A stretch of 64,000 nucleotides of DNA from Bryobacterales bacterium (GTDB lineage Bacteria > Acidobacteriota > Terriglobia > Bryobacterales > Bryobacteraceae): positions 1-64,000 of the forward strand of contig JADLDI010000096.1 in NCBI GenBank assembly GCA_020846745.1, written 5' to 3'. Shown here piece after piece: positions 16,707 through 25,462 of the stretch (its first letter is position 1; each line of letters starts with the position of its first letter). A model generated the notes under the pieces. It saw nothing but the letters and a program-made list of their open reading frames with translations, was not told the DNA's origin and did not search any database. Made by a program: the position numbers and the translations under genes.

Positions 16707-16736
16707 CATAATCTATCCCAGTGACATAATCTACCA
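16703..16736 (+). promoter_or_regulatory. Tandem 18-nt repeat carrying duplicated -10-like boxes
   Basis: GTGACATAATCTA occurs at 16703-16715 and again at 16721-16733. Each copy holds a CATAAT hexamer. The second hexamer (16725-16730) ends 6 nt before the acylase ATG at 16737, which fits a leaderless transcript. The first copy contains the stop codon of the CBM9-like gene. Confidence 0.5.
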
Positions 16737-19004
16737 ATGCTTCGCGTATTGTCGATCGCCCTCTGTGCGGCGGCGTTGTTTGCGGCTGACCAGCAGAGCG
16801 GCCGTGTGCCGGGCCTGCAGTTTAACGTCGAAATTCTGGTGGACCGCTGGGGTGTGCCGCACATCTACGCGCAGAACCTGCATGACGCGTACTTCGCGCA
16901 GGGCTGGAACGCCGCCACGCAACGGTTGTGGCAAATGGACCTGTGGCGCAAGCGCGGGCTCGGGCTTCTCAGCGCGGACTTCGGCGAAGCATATCTCGCG
17001 CAAGATCGTGCGGCGCGCCTCATGCTCTATCGCGGCGATGTGGAAGCGGAATGGAAACTCTACACCCCCGGCATGCGCCAGGTGCTGGAGGCATTCTCCG
17101 AAGGCATTAATGCCTGGGTGCGAACCACGGAACAGGATCCGAGTCGCCTCTCGTGGGAGTTCCGGCTCACCGGCTCAAAGCCGGCATTGTGGAAGCCGGC
17201 AGACCTGCTCATCATCCGGTCGGCCGCGTTGTCTGCCAACCTGTCGAGCGAGGTCGATCGCGCGAAACTCGCCTGCAAAGTTGGTGTCACCGCGCCCACG
17301 CTGCGTGAGCGGTTGACGGTGCCGTGGACCCCGCAAGCTCCCGAAGGCCTGGACCCGTGCTCGATCCCGGACCGTGTGCTGGACGACTATCGCCTGGGGC
17401 GGCAAACCGCCGTGAACTTCGGTGCGGCGAAGGGCAAGCCTGCTGCCGAGGGCGATGCGCCGCCGCAGGTGGAGAGCAACAACTGGGCGATTTCGGCGCA
17501 GCGGAGTGCAACCGGCAGGGCCATTCTGGCCACCGATCCCCACCGGCCGTTTTCGGTACCCGCGTTCCGCTACTTCGCGCACCTTTCCTATCCGGGCCTC
17601 GATATCGTCGGCTTCGGCGAACCGCAGCATCCGGGATTTGTGTTCGGCCATAACGGCTCCATTGCGTGGGGCCAAACCACCTACCAGGTGGACATGGAAG
17701 ACCTGTACGTCTACGACGTCGGCGCGGGCGACTCCTATAAGTATCGCGGCGAGTGGCGGCCCATGAAGATCGTGCGCGACCACGTACCGGTAAAAGGCGG
17801 CGCATCGCGCGAGGTGACGCTCAAGTTCACCCAGCACGGTCCCGTGATTTTTGAGGATCCGTCCAAACACCGCGCCTACGCTCTGCGCACCGCCTGGCTC
17901 GAACCAGGCAGCGCCACCTTCCTGGGCAGTATCGGACTCAACAAGGCGCGAGATTGGGACGAGTTCTCGCAGGAACTGAACCGGTATCGCGTGCCGGGAA
18001 ACAACGTCGTCTATGCCGACGTGAAGGGGAACGTCGGATTGGCGCCGGTGGGCAATGCGCCGCGCCGGCCGAACTGGGACGGTTTGTATCCCGTGCCCGG
18101 CGATGGCCGCTATGAATGGGAAGGCATCCGTCCGAATTCCGAACTGCCGCGCACCTACAATCCGGCCGATGGCTTTGTGGCCAGTGCCAATAACCTGCCT
18201 TACTGGCTGTCTCCGAAAGAGTATGCGGCCAAGAAGATCGGGTTTGAGTTTGGTCAGGATCGGATATCCCGCATCCGCGAGGTGCTGGGCGGGCCGGGCA
18301 AGATCTCATTCGAAACCGCGCTCAACCTGCAGAACGACTATAAGGTGGGTGCGGCGGCGCGTTTAATCCCGTATGCGAAAGGCGTGCACGGCGCAGAGAT
18401 GCTGGCCGAATGGGACCTCGTGCTGACCAAAGATTCCGCCGCGGGCGCGTTGTATGAGCTGTGGGTGATTGAGTTGACCAATGCTAGGGCGGGGACCGTG
18501 GATGCCGGCCGTCCCGCGGACGTGTGGTTGAAAGGTATGCCGGCCGCTGAGCGGGGCAGGATAGTCGGCAAAACCCTCGCCGCGGCGCTCGCACATGCCG
18601 AACAACTGATGGGGCACGATCCGAAGCAGTGGGCCTGGGGCAAGCTCCACCATTTGCGCCTGGAACATGCGCTGACGCCGGTGGCCGATGCCGCGCTGCG
18701 CGACAAAATTAACGTCGGCGGCAGGAGTGCGGGCAAGGGCGGCGAGAGTACGACGGTGGGCAATTTAGGGTACGACCGCAAGTCGTTCCGCATCACGAGT
18801 GGCAATTCGTCGCGCTTCGTCATCGACGTGGGCAATTGGGACGCGTCGCGGTTCCTGCACGTCCCGGGACAAAGCGGCGATCCGGACACTGCGGAGTACC
18901 GCAACCTGCTGGAGAGTTGGGTTAAGGAAGAGTACAATCCGCTGCTCTACACAAGGAAGGCTGTCGAGGCAGCCACGGTTCGGCGAGTCGTCCTGGCGCC
19001 GTAG
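16737..19004 (+). CDS. Penicillin acylase family protein
   Basis: An Ntn-hydrolase, 755 aa, with an N-terminal signal peptide (residues 1-17). The alpha-subunit start shows the family pattern DRWGVPHIYAQNLHDAYFAQGW. The precursor is expected to cleave itself before Ser247 (SNNWAIS), which then becomes the N-terminal nucleophile of the beta subunit. FGHNGSIAWGQT further along is also characteristic. Members hydrolyse amide bonds of beta-lactams, N-acyl-homoserine lactones or other acyl compounds; the substrate here is not predictable. It follows the CBM9-like gene by 30 nt and is followed 16 nt later by a CnaB-type protein gene. Confidence 0.9.
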   Translation: MLRVLSIALCAAALFAADQQSGRVPGLQFNVEILVDRWGVPHIYAQNLHDAYFAQGWNAATQRLWQMDLWRKRGLGLLSADFGEAYLAQDRAARLMLYRGDVEAEWKLYTPGMRQVLEAFSEGINAWVRTTEQDPSRLSWEFRLTGSKPALWKPADLLIIRSAALSANLSSEVDRAKLACKVGVTAPTLRERLTVPWTPQAPEGLDPCSIPDRVLDDYRLGRQTAVNFGAAKGKPAAEGDAPPQVESNNWAISAQRSATGRAILATDPHRPFSVPAFRYFAHLSYPGLDIVGFGEPQHPGFVFGHNGSIAWGQTTYQVDMEDLYVYDVGAGDSYKYRGEWRPMKIVRDHVPVKGGASREVTLKFTQHGPVIFEDPSKHRAYALRTAWLEPGSATFLGSIGLNKARDWDEFSQELNRYRVPGNNVVYADVKGNVGLAPVGNAPRRPNWDGLYPVPGDGRYEWEGIRPNSELPRTYNPADGFVASANNLPYWLSPKEYAAKKIGFEFGQDRISRIREVLGGPGKISFETALNLQNDYKVGAAARLIPYAKGVHGAEMLAEWDLVLTKDSAAGALYELWVIELTNARAGTVDAGRPADVWLKGMPAAERGRIVGKTLAAALAHAEQLMGHDPKQWAWGKLHHLRLEHALTPVADAALRDKINVGGRSAGKGGESTTVGNLGYDRKSFRITSGNSSRFVIDVGNWDASRFLHVPGQSGDPDTAEYRNLLESWVKEEYNPLLYTRKAVEAATVRRVVLAP

Positions 19005-19020
19005 AGATTGGAGTGGCAGT

Positions 19021-19695
19021 TTGAAGACGCTCAGGGTGATTTGCAGCATTACGTTCCTGTGTTCCGGGGCATCGCCGGCGGAATTGAAAGGAAGAGTACA
19101 GGATCCTACCTCCCATGCTGTAAGCGGAACGCTGATCGAATTGGTCGCGGAACACACAGCCGTGAGCAAGACCTATTCAGATGATGAAGGGCGATATTCA
19201 CTGACTGGGGTTCCAGCTGGTAATTACACTCTTAAGCTGTCTCAAGCTGGATTTAAGAATCTAACTGTGGAAGCGATTCACCTTGTAGAGGGTCGAAGGA
19301 TTTCCGTTCCGGATTTGCAATTGAAAGTTGGCGGCTGTCCCGGGTTGTTTGAAACCAACACGTTTCGTCTGCTGGAGCATAGCGACGGCAGCGGCATCGT
19401 AAGTGGGACCGTCACGATCGCTGGGCACGCGGGCCGCTCGATTGAGCGGGCGAAAGTAAGGTTACGCCGCGACGGGCGAATAGTGAGTGAAACGCACACG
19501 GACTCAGCGGGCCGGTTTTCGTTCGCCAATCTGGAGCCCCGAACTTTCAGGATCGAAGCCGAGCGCCCAGGGTTCCGGCAGTTTGAGGAAATGGTAGAAG
19601 CGAAGGCGGGGCTGGATTCGATTTATCACATCTCGTTGAAGCGGTGGAGGCTTTGGAGCCGCTTTCGACGAGAGCCGCTGCCGATGTGCGAGTAG
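19021..19695 (+). CDS. Secreted protein with two CnaB-like domains
   Basis: A 224-aa protein from TTG 19021, set 6 nt after a GGAG ribosome-binding site. A signal peptide covers about residues 1-20. Two carboxypeptidase-regulatory/CnaB-type beta-sandwich domains follow. The first (about 22-90) has GRVQDPTSHAVSG then DDEGRYSLTGVPAGNYTL. The second (about 120-205) has SGTVTIAGHAG then TDSAGRFSFANLEP. Such domains commonly serve as structural or binding modules. No catalytic domain is present. Only 16 nt separate it from the acylase gene, so co-transcription is likely. Confidence 0.7.
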   Translation: MKTLRVICSITFLCSGASPAELKGRVQDPTSHAVSGTLIELVAEHTAVSKTYSDDEGRYSLTGVPAGNYTLKLSQAGFKNLTVEAIHLVEGRRISVPDLQLKVGGCPGLFETNTFRLLEHSDGSGIVSGTVTIAGHAGRSIERAKVRLRRDGRIVSETHTDSAGRFSFANLEPRTFRIEAERPGFRQFEEMVEAKAGLDSIYHISLKRWRLWSRFRREPLPMCE

Positions 19696-19780
19696 TATTC
19701 AACCGTGGGCGGCCGCCAATCGCACCATCAACTGAACGATCTGAGCAGCACTGATTTGCACCGTAGCCGTCGGCTGCGCT

Positions 19781-19930
19781 TTGCTCCCAGCTCAATCGTT
19801 TCTATTAGGCTTGGTCGATCGCGTTGGCTGGAGCGGCGTGGCCATGATCTGGGCCGCTGCGGTGGCTCTGGTCTTCATCCCAGCTGCCGCATGCCTTAAG
19901 CCGCGATTAGCGGAGCCGGCGAAACGAACT
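19781..19930 (+). pseudogene. Possible C-terminal fragment of an MFS transporter
   Basis: In one frame this stretch reads LLGLVDRVGWSGVAMIWAAA and then a hydrophobic run ending CLKPRLAEP. That looks like the last loop and helix of a major facilitator transporter. There is no upstream part of such a gene. The call rests on a short hydrophobic segment and is weak. Otherwise 19696-19952 holds nothing recognisable. Confidence 0.3.
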
Positions 19931-19952
19931 GCCGCTCGGCAATTCAGCCCCG

Positions 19953-21170
19953 TCAACCCGCAACCCCATCCAAGATCGTGCCGTCGCGCTCGCACTGTGC
20001 GATCTGGTCGGCGCTGTAACCAAGCTCCGCCAAAATGGCACGTGAGTGCTGGCCGATTTCGGGCGGCATCTGCGGCGCACGCTTGTTGAGGCCTTCTACG
20101 CGCATCGGACTGTCGATTGTTCGGATCGGCGCGTCGGTCATCTCGACGAACACTCCGTTGGCCGCCAGTTGCGGATCGTCCGCCACTTCTGCGGTGGTCG
20201 GCACGATTCCGAACAGCACGTCGTGCGCCTGGAACCTGCGTGCCCACTCTTCCATTGAGTGCTTCGCGAACTCGGCGTCCATCGTCGTCACGAAGTCGAA
20301 GCAGTTTTCGCGCCGCGCGTCGGTGGTGGCGAACCGTGGGTCTTCCACCAGGTCCTTGCGGCCCACCGCGCCGCACAGCTTCGGCCAGTCCTTTGCCGGG
20401 TCGAGCAGGCACAGGATGAACCGCCGCCCATCGGCAGTGGCATAGTGATTCACCAGCGGATTCGGAGCCTCGCGCCGCGACCATTTCTTCGGCCACTCGG
20501 CGCCCACCAAACCTGATTGCACGAGCGACGCGTTCGACCAAGTCCCGTTATGCATCAGCGTCGTCGTCACCTTCGACCCGCGCCCAGTCTGCATGCGCTG
20601 ATAGAGCGCCAACATAACGCCCGAAAACAGGCTGACGGCCGTTGGATGGTCGCCAAATCCGCAAGGCGATGTACACGGCTCCGCGTCGGCGTTGTGCAAA
20701 TAGCTCATCAACCCCGATCGTGCGAAGTACGCCGTCATGTCATATCCCGGCTTCTCGGCTTCCTCGCCCACTTCGCCGTACCCGGTGATCGAGGCGTAGA
20801 TCAATCGCGGGTTGATCGGCTCCAGATCTTCGTACCGGATCCGAAACCGCGTCAGCATCTGCGGCTGATAGTTCGTTACCAGCACATCCGCCTGTCGCGC
20901 CAGCTTCTTGAAAATCTCGCCGCCCTCCGGCGTGCCCAGGTTCAACGCCAGCGAACGCTTGTTCCGGTTGTCGACAATGAACGGATAGTTGTACTCCGAC
21001 ACCGGCATGCCGGGCGTTTTGTACAGGTGGCGGAATGGGTCGCCATACGGCGGCCGCTCAATCTTGATGACCTCTGCACCATAGTCGGACAGGATCGCCG
21101 CGCACGACGGTCCCGCAATGTAGGTGGCCGCGTCAATCACTCGCAGCCCTGTAAGAATCGGTTCTGACAC
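19953..21170 (-). CDS. Class III CoA-transferase (CaiB/BaiF family)
   Basis: A 405-aa protein starting at GTG 21170. The N terminus LTGLRVIDAATYIAGP, the YGAEVIKIE segment and NRNKRSLALNLGTPEG are family signatures. The catalytic Asp is expected in the GFGDHPTA segment (about residue 173). These enzymes move CoA between carboxylic acids through an aspartyl-CoA thioester. The acid handled here is unknown. Its start overlaps the stop of the enolase-like gene by 1 nt (TAGTG), so the two are translationally linked in a three-gene operon with an APH-fold kinase. Confidence 0.88.
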   Translation of the reverse strand: MSEPILTGLRVIDAATYIAGPSCAAILSDYGAEVIKIERPPYGDPFRHLYKTPGMPVSEYNYPFIVDNRNKRSLALNLGTPEGGEIFKKLARQADVLVTNYQPQMLTRFRIRYEDLEPINPRLIYASITGYGEVGEEAEKPGYDMTAYFARSGLMSYLHNADAEPCTSPCGFGDHPTAVSLFSGVMLALYQRMQTGRGSKVTTTLMHNGTWSNASLVQSGLVGAEWPKKWSRREAPNPLVNHYATADGRRFILCLLDPAKDWPKLCGAVGRKDLVEDPRFATTDARRENCFDFVTTMDAEFAKHSMEEWARRFQAHDVLFGIVPTTAEVADDPQLAANGVFVEMTDAPIRTIDSPMRVEGLNKRAPQMPPEIGQHSRAILAELGYSADQIAQCERDGTILDGVAG

Positions 21171-22420
21171 TAAGGAAAACGATACTCAAGCCGGTGCCGT
21201 TTTTCAATCTCCAACAGCCGGTTATACTTGGCCAATCGTTCTGACCGCGTAATTGACCCGACTTTGATCTGCCCTGCCCCCGATGCAATCGCGAGGTCGG
21301 CCAGGAACGAATCCTCCGTTTCGCCCGACCGCGCCGAGATCACCGCCCGCCACCCGGCCTCACGTGCCAAGTCGATCACCTCGAAAGTCTCCGTCAATGT
21401 CCCGATCTGGTTCATCTTCACGAGGACGGCATTAGCAGACTTCTCACCAATTCCTCGCCGCACCCGCTCCGGGTTCGTAGTGAAGAAATCGTCACCAATT
21501 AGCTGGACCCTATCCCCCAGCCGTCCCGTAAGCTGCGGCCAGTGCACCCAGTCGTCTTCAGATAACCCATCCTCGATCGAGATGATAGGGTATCGCCCCA
21601 CCCAGCCCTCCAACAGGTCGATCATACCCGTTCCGTCCAGTTGTTTTACATCTGTCTTCAAATCGTAAACGCCGTCCCTGCAAAAGTGCGACGACGCGAT
21701 ATCCAGCGCTATCGCCACCTTCCCCTCCCACGGCGCAATCGCCTCGGTCAGGATCTCCAGCGCCTCCTCATTCGACTTCAACGCCGGTCCCCACCCCCCC
21801 TCATCGGCCACCCCGGTCAGCCGGTAGCCTCGCTTCTCCACCAGTTCCCGCGCCCGCCCGTGGATCGCCACCACCGCCTCCAGCGCCTCGCCGTACGAAA
21901 CGAACCCAATTGGCAGCGCCAGGAAGTCCTGGACCTCGATGTTGTGGTCCGCGTGGTGCCCCCCCGAGAAGATGTTGATCATCGGCACCGGCATCCGCGC
22001 ATCCCGGCCGCCCGCCAGCGACTGCCACAGCGGGATCTTGCGAAACGAAGCCAATGCCCGGGCGACTGAACACGACACCCCCAGCAAAGCGTTCGCCCCC
22101 AGCCGCGACTTGTTCGGCGTCCCATCCAATTCAATCAGCCGCCGGTCCACCGCCGCCTGATCCTCTGCCGGGAAATCCACCAGCGCCGCCGCGATCTCCC
22201 CTTCCACATGGCTAACGGCCTTCCGCACGCCCTTGCCCCCGTACCGCGAAGGGTCGCCATCGCGAAGCTCCCAAGCCTCATGGACCCCAGTAGATGCCCC
22301 AGACGGGACCTGCGCGCTGCCTGTGGTCCCATCAGACAACGTCACCTCCACCGCCAGTGTCGGCCGTCCTCGCGAGTCAAGGATCTCGCAGGCAGATAAC
22401 TTCTTTATCGTCAATGTCAT
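21170..22420 (-). CDS. Divergent enolase paralogue
   Basis: A 416-aa enolase-superfamily protein with the full enolase length and layout: ILDSRG near residue 13, PSGASTGVHEAWELRDGD near 39, DEGG near 206, SIEDG near 281, KMNQIGT near 335 and a C-terminal RSERLAKYN. Expected ligands of Mg and substrate are kept (Asp240, Glu283, Asp310, Lys335, Lys386, Arg364, Ser365). Two positions differ from the canonical enzyme: the usual SHRSGETED reads SARSGETED (His to Ala at 363), and the usual QEF reads QDF (Glu to Asp at 165). It may be a slow enolase or an enzyme for a different phospho-acid. Canonical eno is not seen in this window. Confidence 0.82.
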   Translation of the reverse strand: MTLTIKKLSACEILDSRGRPTLAVEVTLSDGTTGSAQVPSGASTGVHEAWELRDGDPSRYGGKGVRKAVSHVEGEIAAALVDFPAEDQAAVDRRLIELDGTPNKSRLGANALLGVSCSVARALASFRKIPLWQSLAGGRDARMPVPMINIFSGGHHADHNIEVQDFLALPIGFVSYGEALEAVVAIHGRARELVEKRGYRLTGVADEGGWGPALKSNEEALEILTEAIAPWEGKVAIALDIASSHFCRDGVYDLKTDVKQLDGTGMIDLLEGWVGRYPIISIEDGLSEDDWVHWPQLTGRLGDRVQLIGDDFFTTNPERVRRGIGEKSANAVLVKMNQIGTLTETFEVIDLAREAGWRAVISARSGETEDSFLADLAIASGAGQIKVGSITRSERLAKYNRLLEIEKRHRLEYRFP

Positions 22421-23364
22421 CGGTTGAACGCTTCTTCGATCGTTTGGGGTGGGTGCTGGATCAGTTCGCGTGCAAACGCCCGGACCGTTTCCCGCTCACC
22501 AGCCGAGAGATACTCAGCCGGCGACTTCCCGTCTATTCTCGCCAATTGCAAACACCCCAAGTGCAAAATCGTATCGCTTTCGTCTACCACTCCCCCCAGC
22601 GCCCCCCAAAACGCCCCCGCATATCGGGGACAGGCCCCGATTCCGTGGTGTTTTTTCAGTAAAAGGTGGTTCAACAAGAAAGCCGCATCGAACGCCGGAT
22701 CGCCCAGGTGAACTACCTCGAAGTCGATCAAAATCATGCGGTTACCGTCGACCAGGAAGTTCTTGGGGGAGAAGTCGCCATGTACGATGGCCATGGGCCG
22801 GCGGCACTTTTCAATCGCGAGGTCGAAGTACGGTTTCAGGTCGGGGTGGCGGGTGGCTGTAAAACGATAGTAGGGGTCGAGCCGCAACTGGTCGAAACAG
22901 GTCTGATCGGCGAACTCCCCTCCCAGGCTCGGATCTTTACCAGTCGCCTCCACCAGCGCCCGCAGAATCTCTCCTGCCCGTTCGGCTTGGCCTAGCGTCC
23001 CTTCACCCCGCAAAAGAACACTTTTCCAGTCCTTTGCTTGAGGTGAGGCGGCCTCCAGGGCGAAAATGAATTGCTCTCGATCTTCAAATACGACCGCCGG
23101 TAAACTAGCCGGCGGCAAGTGCGCTCTGAGTGCCCGCAGTGCGGCGCATTCCCGGCGAATCCGGCCCTGGTCGGCTAGCCACTCTTCTTCTACCCGGAGC
23201 CGCCCGAGCGATTGCTTCAAAACAAAGGCGCCCGAGGGACAGTCGACACGGAGCACCGTATTGGAAACGCCGCCTCCGAGCGGCACAACCGTCCAGGGAC
23301 CTGGAGGCGCCGCTGGTTGCTCGGATAGGTACTGTTGGGCGTTACTCTGTTGAAGGTTGATCAT
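22417..23364 (-). CDS. APH-family phosphotransferase
   Basis: A 315-aa kinase of the aminoglycoside/choline phosphotransferase fold, from ATG 23364. The upstream open frame extends through the divergent ferredoxin promoter and was excluded. The Brenner motif reads IVHGDFSPKNFLVDG (about residue 205), followed by the metal-binding LIDFE and a GDPAFD motif. The nucleotide-binding loop GGGVSNTVLRV lies near residue 28. The substrate is a small hydroxylated molecule in most relatives. It overlaps the enolase-like gene by 4 nt (ATGA), heading an operon with that gene and a CoA-transferase. Antibiotic resistance is not implied. Confidence 0.85.
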   Translation of the reverse strand: MINLQQSNAQQYLSEQPAAPPGPWTVVPLGGGVSNTVLRVDCPSGAFVLKQSLGRLRVEEEWLADQGRIRRECAALRALRAHLPPASLPAVVFEDREQFIFALEAASPQAKDWKSVLLRGEGTLGQAERAGEILRALVEATGKDPSLGGEFADQTCFDQLRLDPYYRFTATRHPDLKPYFDLAIEKCRRPMAIVHGDFSPKNFLVDGNRMILIDFEVVHLGDPAFDAAFLLNHLLLKKHHGIGACPRYAGAFWGALGGVVDESDTILHLGCLQLARIDGKSPAEYLSAGERETVRAFARELIQHPPQTIEEAFNR

Positions 23365-23394
23365 TTCGTATGGTATAGGTGAGGACACGAAAAA

Positions 23395-23655
23395 ATGGCT
23401 TACGTTATCGCAGAACCCTGCATCGGAACTAAAGATACCGCATGCGTCGACGCTTGCCCCGTCGATTGCATTCACCCCAAGAAGGACGAACCGCAATTCG
23501 AAGGCGAGGAGTTGCTCTACATCGACCCCGTCGAGTGCATCGATTGCGGCGCCTGCGTCCCGGTCTGCCCTGTCTCCGCCATCTTTGCGCTCGATGATCT
23601 CCCGGAAAAGTGGGAGGCCTTCACCGCGCGCAACGCCGCCTACTACGGCCGGTAA
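23395..23655 (+). CDS. Seven-iron ferredoxin
   Basis: An 86-aa ferredoxin. The first half carries Cys9, Cys17 and Cys21 spaced as in a 3Fe-4S site (C-x7-C-x3-C-P); the second carries CIDCGACVPVCP for a 4Fe-4S cluster. This matches the seven-iron FdxA-type ferredoxins. It acts as a soluble low-potential electron carrier. It is divergent from the APH-type kinase gene (30-nt gap), and its end overlaps the convergent queD by 13 nt. No partner oxidoreductase adjoins it. Confidence 0.9.
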   Translation: MAYVIAEPCIGTKDTACVDACPVDCIHPKKDEPQFEGEELLYIDPVECIDCGACVPVCPVSAIFALDDLPEKWEAFTARNAAYYGR

Positions 23656-24011
23656 ACCGCGACGCAGTTGTCAGTTTCCCAGACTTTGACCTGAGCGACA
23701 TTCGCCCGCTTCTCCAGTCGGCACTGAATCTGTTCACACAGATAAAACGCAATGTTTTCCGCCGACGGATTCAGGGTATCGAACGGGGGGGTGTCGTTCA
23801 GGTTTGTATGATCCAGGCGCTCGATCGCATCCCGCAAAGCCTGCTTCACTTCCACAAAATCCGCCAGCATACCCGTTAGCGGATCCACCCTCTCTCCCGC
23901 CACCGTTACCTCCACACGATAGTTGTGCCCGTGTAGGTTCTCACACTTGCCCTTATAGTGGCGCAAAGCGTGAGCGGCGGCGAACGACTGTGTGACAGAA
24001 ACTTCGAACAT
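23643..24011 (-). CDS. queD: 6-carboxytetrahydropterin synthase (QueD)
   Basis: A 122-aa protein from ATG 24011; the longer frame overlaps the divergent PQQ-protein gene and has no similarity upstream. The family motifs are complete: FAAAHAL supplies a zinc His, CENLHGHNYRV supplies the catalytic Cys and two more zinc His residues, and a LDHTNLND motif follows. QueD converts dihydroneopterin triphosphate to 6-carboxytetrahydropterin in queuosine biosynthesis. Length is standard for the family. No other queuosine genes (queC, queE) lie in this window. Confidence 0.9.
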   Translation of the reverse strand: MFEVSVTQSFAAAHALRHYKGKCENLHGHNYRVEVTVAGERVDPLTGMLADFVEVKQALRDAIERLDHTNLNDTPPFDTLNPSAENIAFYLCEQIQCRLEKRANVAQVKVWETDNCVAVYRP

Positions 24012-24083
24012 CGAGAGAGCTTCTGCTTCCAGTTTACCGAGACACAGTGCCGTACCGCCATCTTCGGTAGAATGCCTGAACAC

Positions 24084-25451
24084 ATGGCACAGTTCGTGTT
24101 CATCCTTTTGACCGTCGCCTGCAGTTTCGCTGCCGAGGATTGGCCCGAGTTCCGAGGTCCGAACCGCTCGGGCACATCGGACGCCAAGCACTTGCCGGAA
24201 CGCTTCGATCGGCAGACGAACCTCGTATGGACGACGGCAGTGCCCATGGGCCGTTCGTCACCCATTGTCAAGAACGGCCGCGTCTTCCTCACCGCCTCTG
24301 CCGGCGGCAACCTGATGGTGCTCGCCTTCGATCTGCACACCGGCAGATCGCTCTGGACTTACTCTATCCCGCGCGCCCGGCAGAACGAGATCGACCCGCA
24401 GCGCAACGACCCCGCTTCCTCGACACCCGTTACCGACGGCGAACGCATCTACGCCTTTTTCCAGGACTTCGGAATCATCGCGCTCAACTGGGACGGCAAA
24501 CTCGCCTGGCAATTCCCGATGGATACGTTCGTCAACAATTACGGAATCGCATCGTCCCCGATCGTGAGTGGCGAGAACGTGATCTTCCAGGCCGACCAGG
24601 TGCGTGGGTCCTACGTGATCGCGATCAACAAGAAGACCGGAAAGCCCCGCTGGAAGATCGATCGCCCAAATGCGGAAGAGGGCTGGGCGACGCCGTTACT
24701 GCGGCCCGAAGCCGGTGAGCTGATCTCACTCAGTTCCGCCACCGTGGATGGCGCCGACCTGGAGACCGGCAAAACCCGGTGGTCGGTCCCGGCGAGCCAC
24801 GGCCTGATGATCCCATCCCCCACCATCAGCGGCGACGTCCTGGTCGCCACCATCCGCGGATCCGAGCAGCCTACCTATCCCGCCTGGGCGCGCCTCGTCA
24901 CCTTCGATGCCGATAACGACGGCAAAGTCTCGCCCGACGAGTTCGGAAAGTTCGGCCCCCGCAACAGCTTCGGCATCGCCGACCCCGACCGCGACGGCTT
25001 CATCACCGAAAAGGAATGGACCGCCTTCCGCAACCGTGGTGTAGGCGACTTCGGCATTACCGCGATCAGCCTCAAGGATCGCAAAGTCCTCTGGCGCCAT
25101 CAAAAAGGCCTCCCCTACGTCCCCTCGCCCGTCATCTATCAAGGCATCGTCTACGTCGTCCGGACCGGAGGCGTCGTCACCGCTCTCGACCTGACCACCG
25201 GCCAGGTGCTCAAAGAAGCTCGCGCAGGCGACGCTTTAGGCGACTATTTCGCGTCTCCCATCGCCGCCGATGGCAAGGTCTACGTCTGTAACGCCCAGGG
25301 CAAGATAGCAGTCCTCAAAGCCGGAGCGAGTTGGGACGTTATCGCCGTGAACGATTTAAGCGAAAACATGGCCGCTACGCCCGCGATTGTGGAGAGCGGT
25401 CTCATCGTAAGGACCCACAAGAGCCTGCTTAGCTTCAGTCCACACCAATGA
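24084..25451 (+). CDS. Secreted PQQ-type beta-propeller protein with two EF-hands
   Basis: A 455-aa protein from ATG 24084 (ATG 24072 is also possible) with a short signal peptide. The body has repeated beta-propeller blades of the PQQ/BamB type, for example DWPEFRGPNRSG at the start and repeated WRHQKGLPYVPSP- and VVTALDLTTGQVL-type segments. Two EF-hand calcium loops, DADNDGKVSPDE and DPDRDGFITEKE, are inserted around residues 272-310. Such proteins are frequent in Acidobacteria and Planctomycetes; their substrates are unknown. It is divergent from queD with about 70 nt between. Confidence 0.82.
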   Translation: MAQFVFILLTVACSFAAEDWPEFRGPNRSGTSDAKHLPERFDRQTNLVWTTAVPMGRSSPIVKNGRVFLTASAGGNLMVLAFDLHTGRSLWTYSIPRARQNEIDPQRNDPASSTPVTDGERIYAFFQDFGIIALNWDGKLAWQFPMDTFVNNYGIASSPIVSGENVIFQADQVRGSYVIAINKKTGKPRWKIDRPNAEEGWATPLLRPEAGELISLSSATVDGADLETGKTRWSVPASHGLMIPSPTISGDVLVATIRGSEQPTYPAWARLVTFDADNDGKVSPDEFGKFGPRNSFGIADPDRDGFITEKEWTAFRNRGVGDFGITAISLKDRKVLWRHQKGLPYVPSPVIYQGIVYVVRTGGVVTALDLTTGQVLKEARAGDALGDYFASPIAADGKVYVCNAQGKIAVLKAGASWDVIAVNDLSENMAATPAIVESGLIVRTHKSLLSFSPHQ

Positions 25452-25462
25452 AACGCCGGTGC

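Noticed and set aside
22417-23364. Antibiotic-resistance aminoglycoside kinase
   Set aside because: Only the general APH fold is visible; the operon context with enolase-like and CoA-transferase genes suggests metabolism instead.
23365-23496. N-terminal extension of the APH-family kinase
   Set aside because: It runs through the divergent ferredoxin start region and has no kinase similarity.
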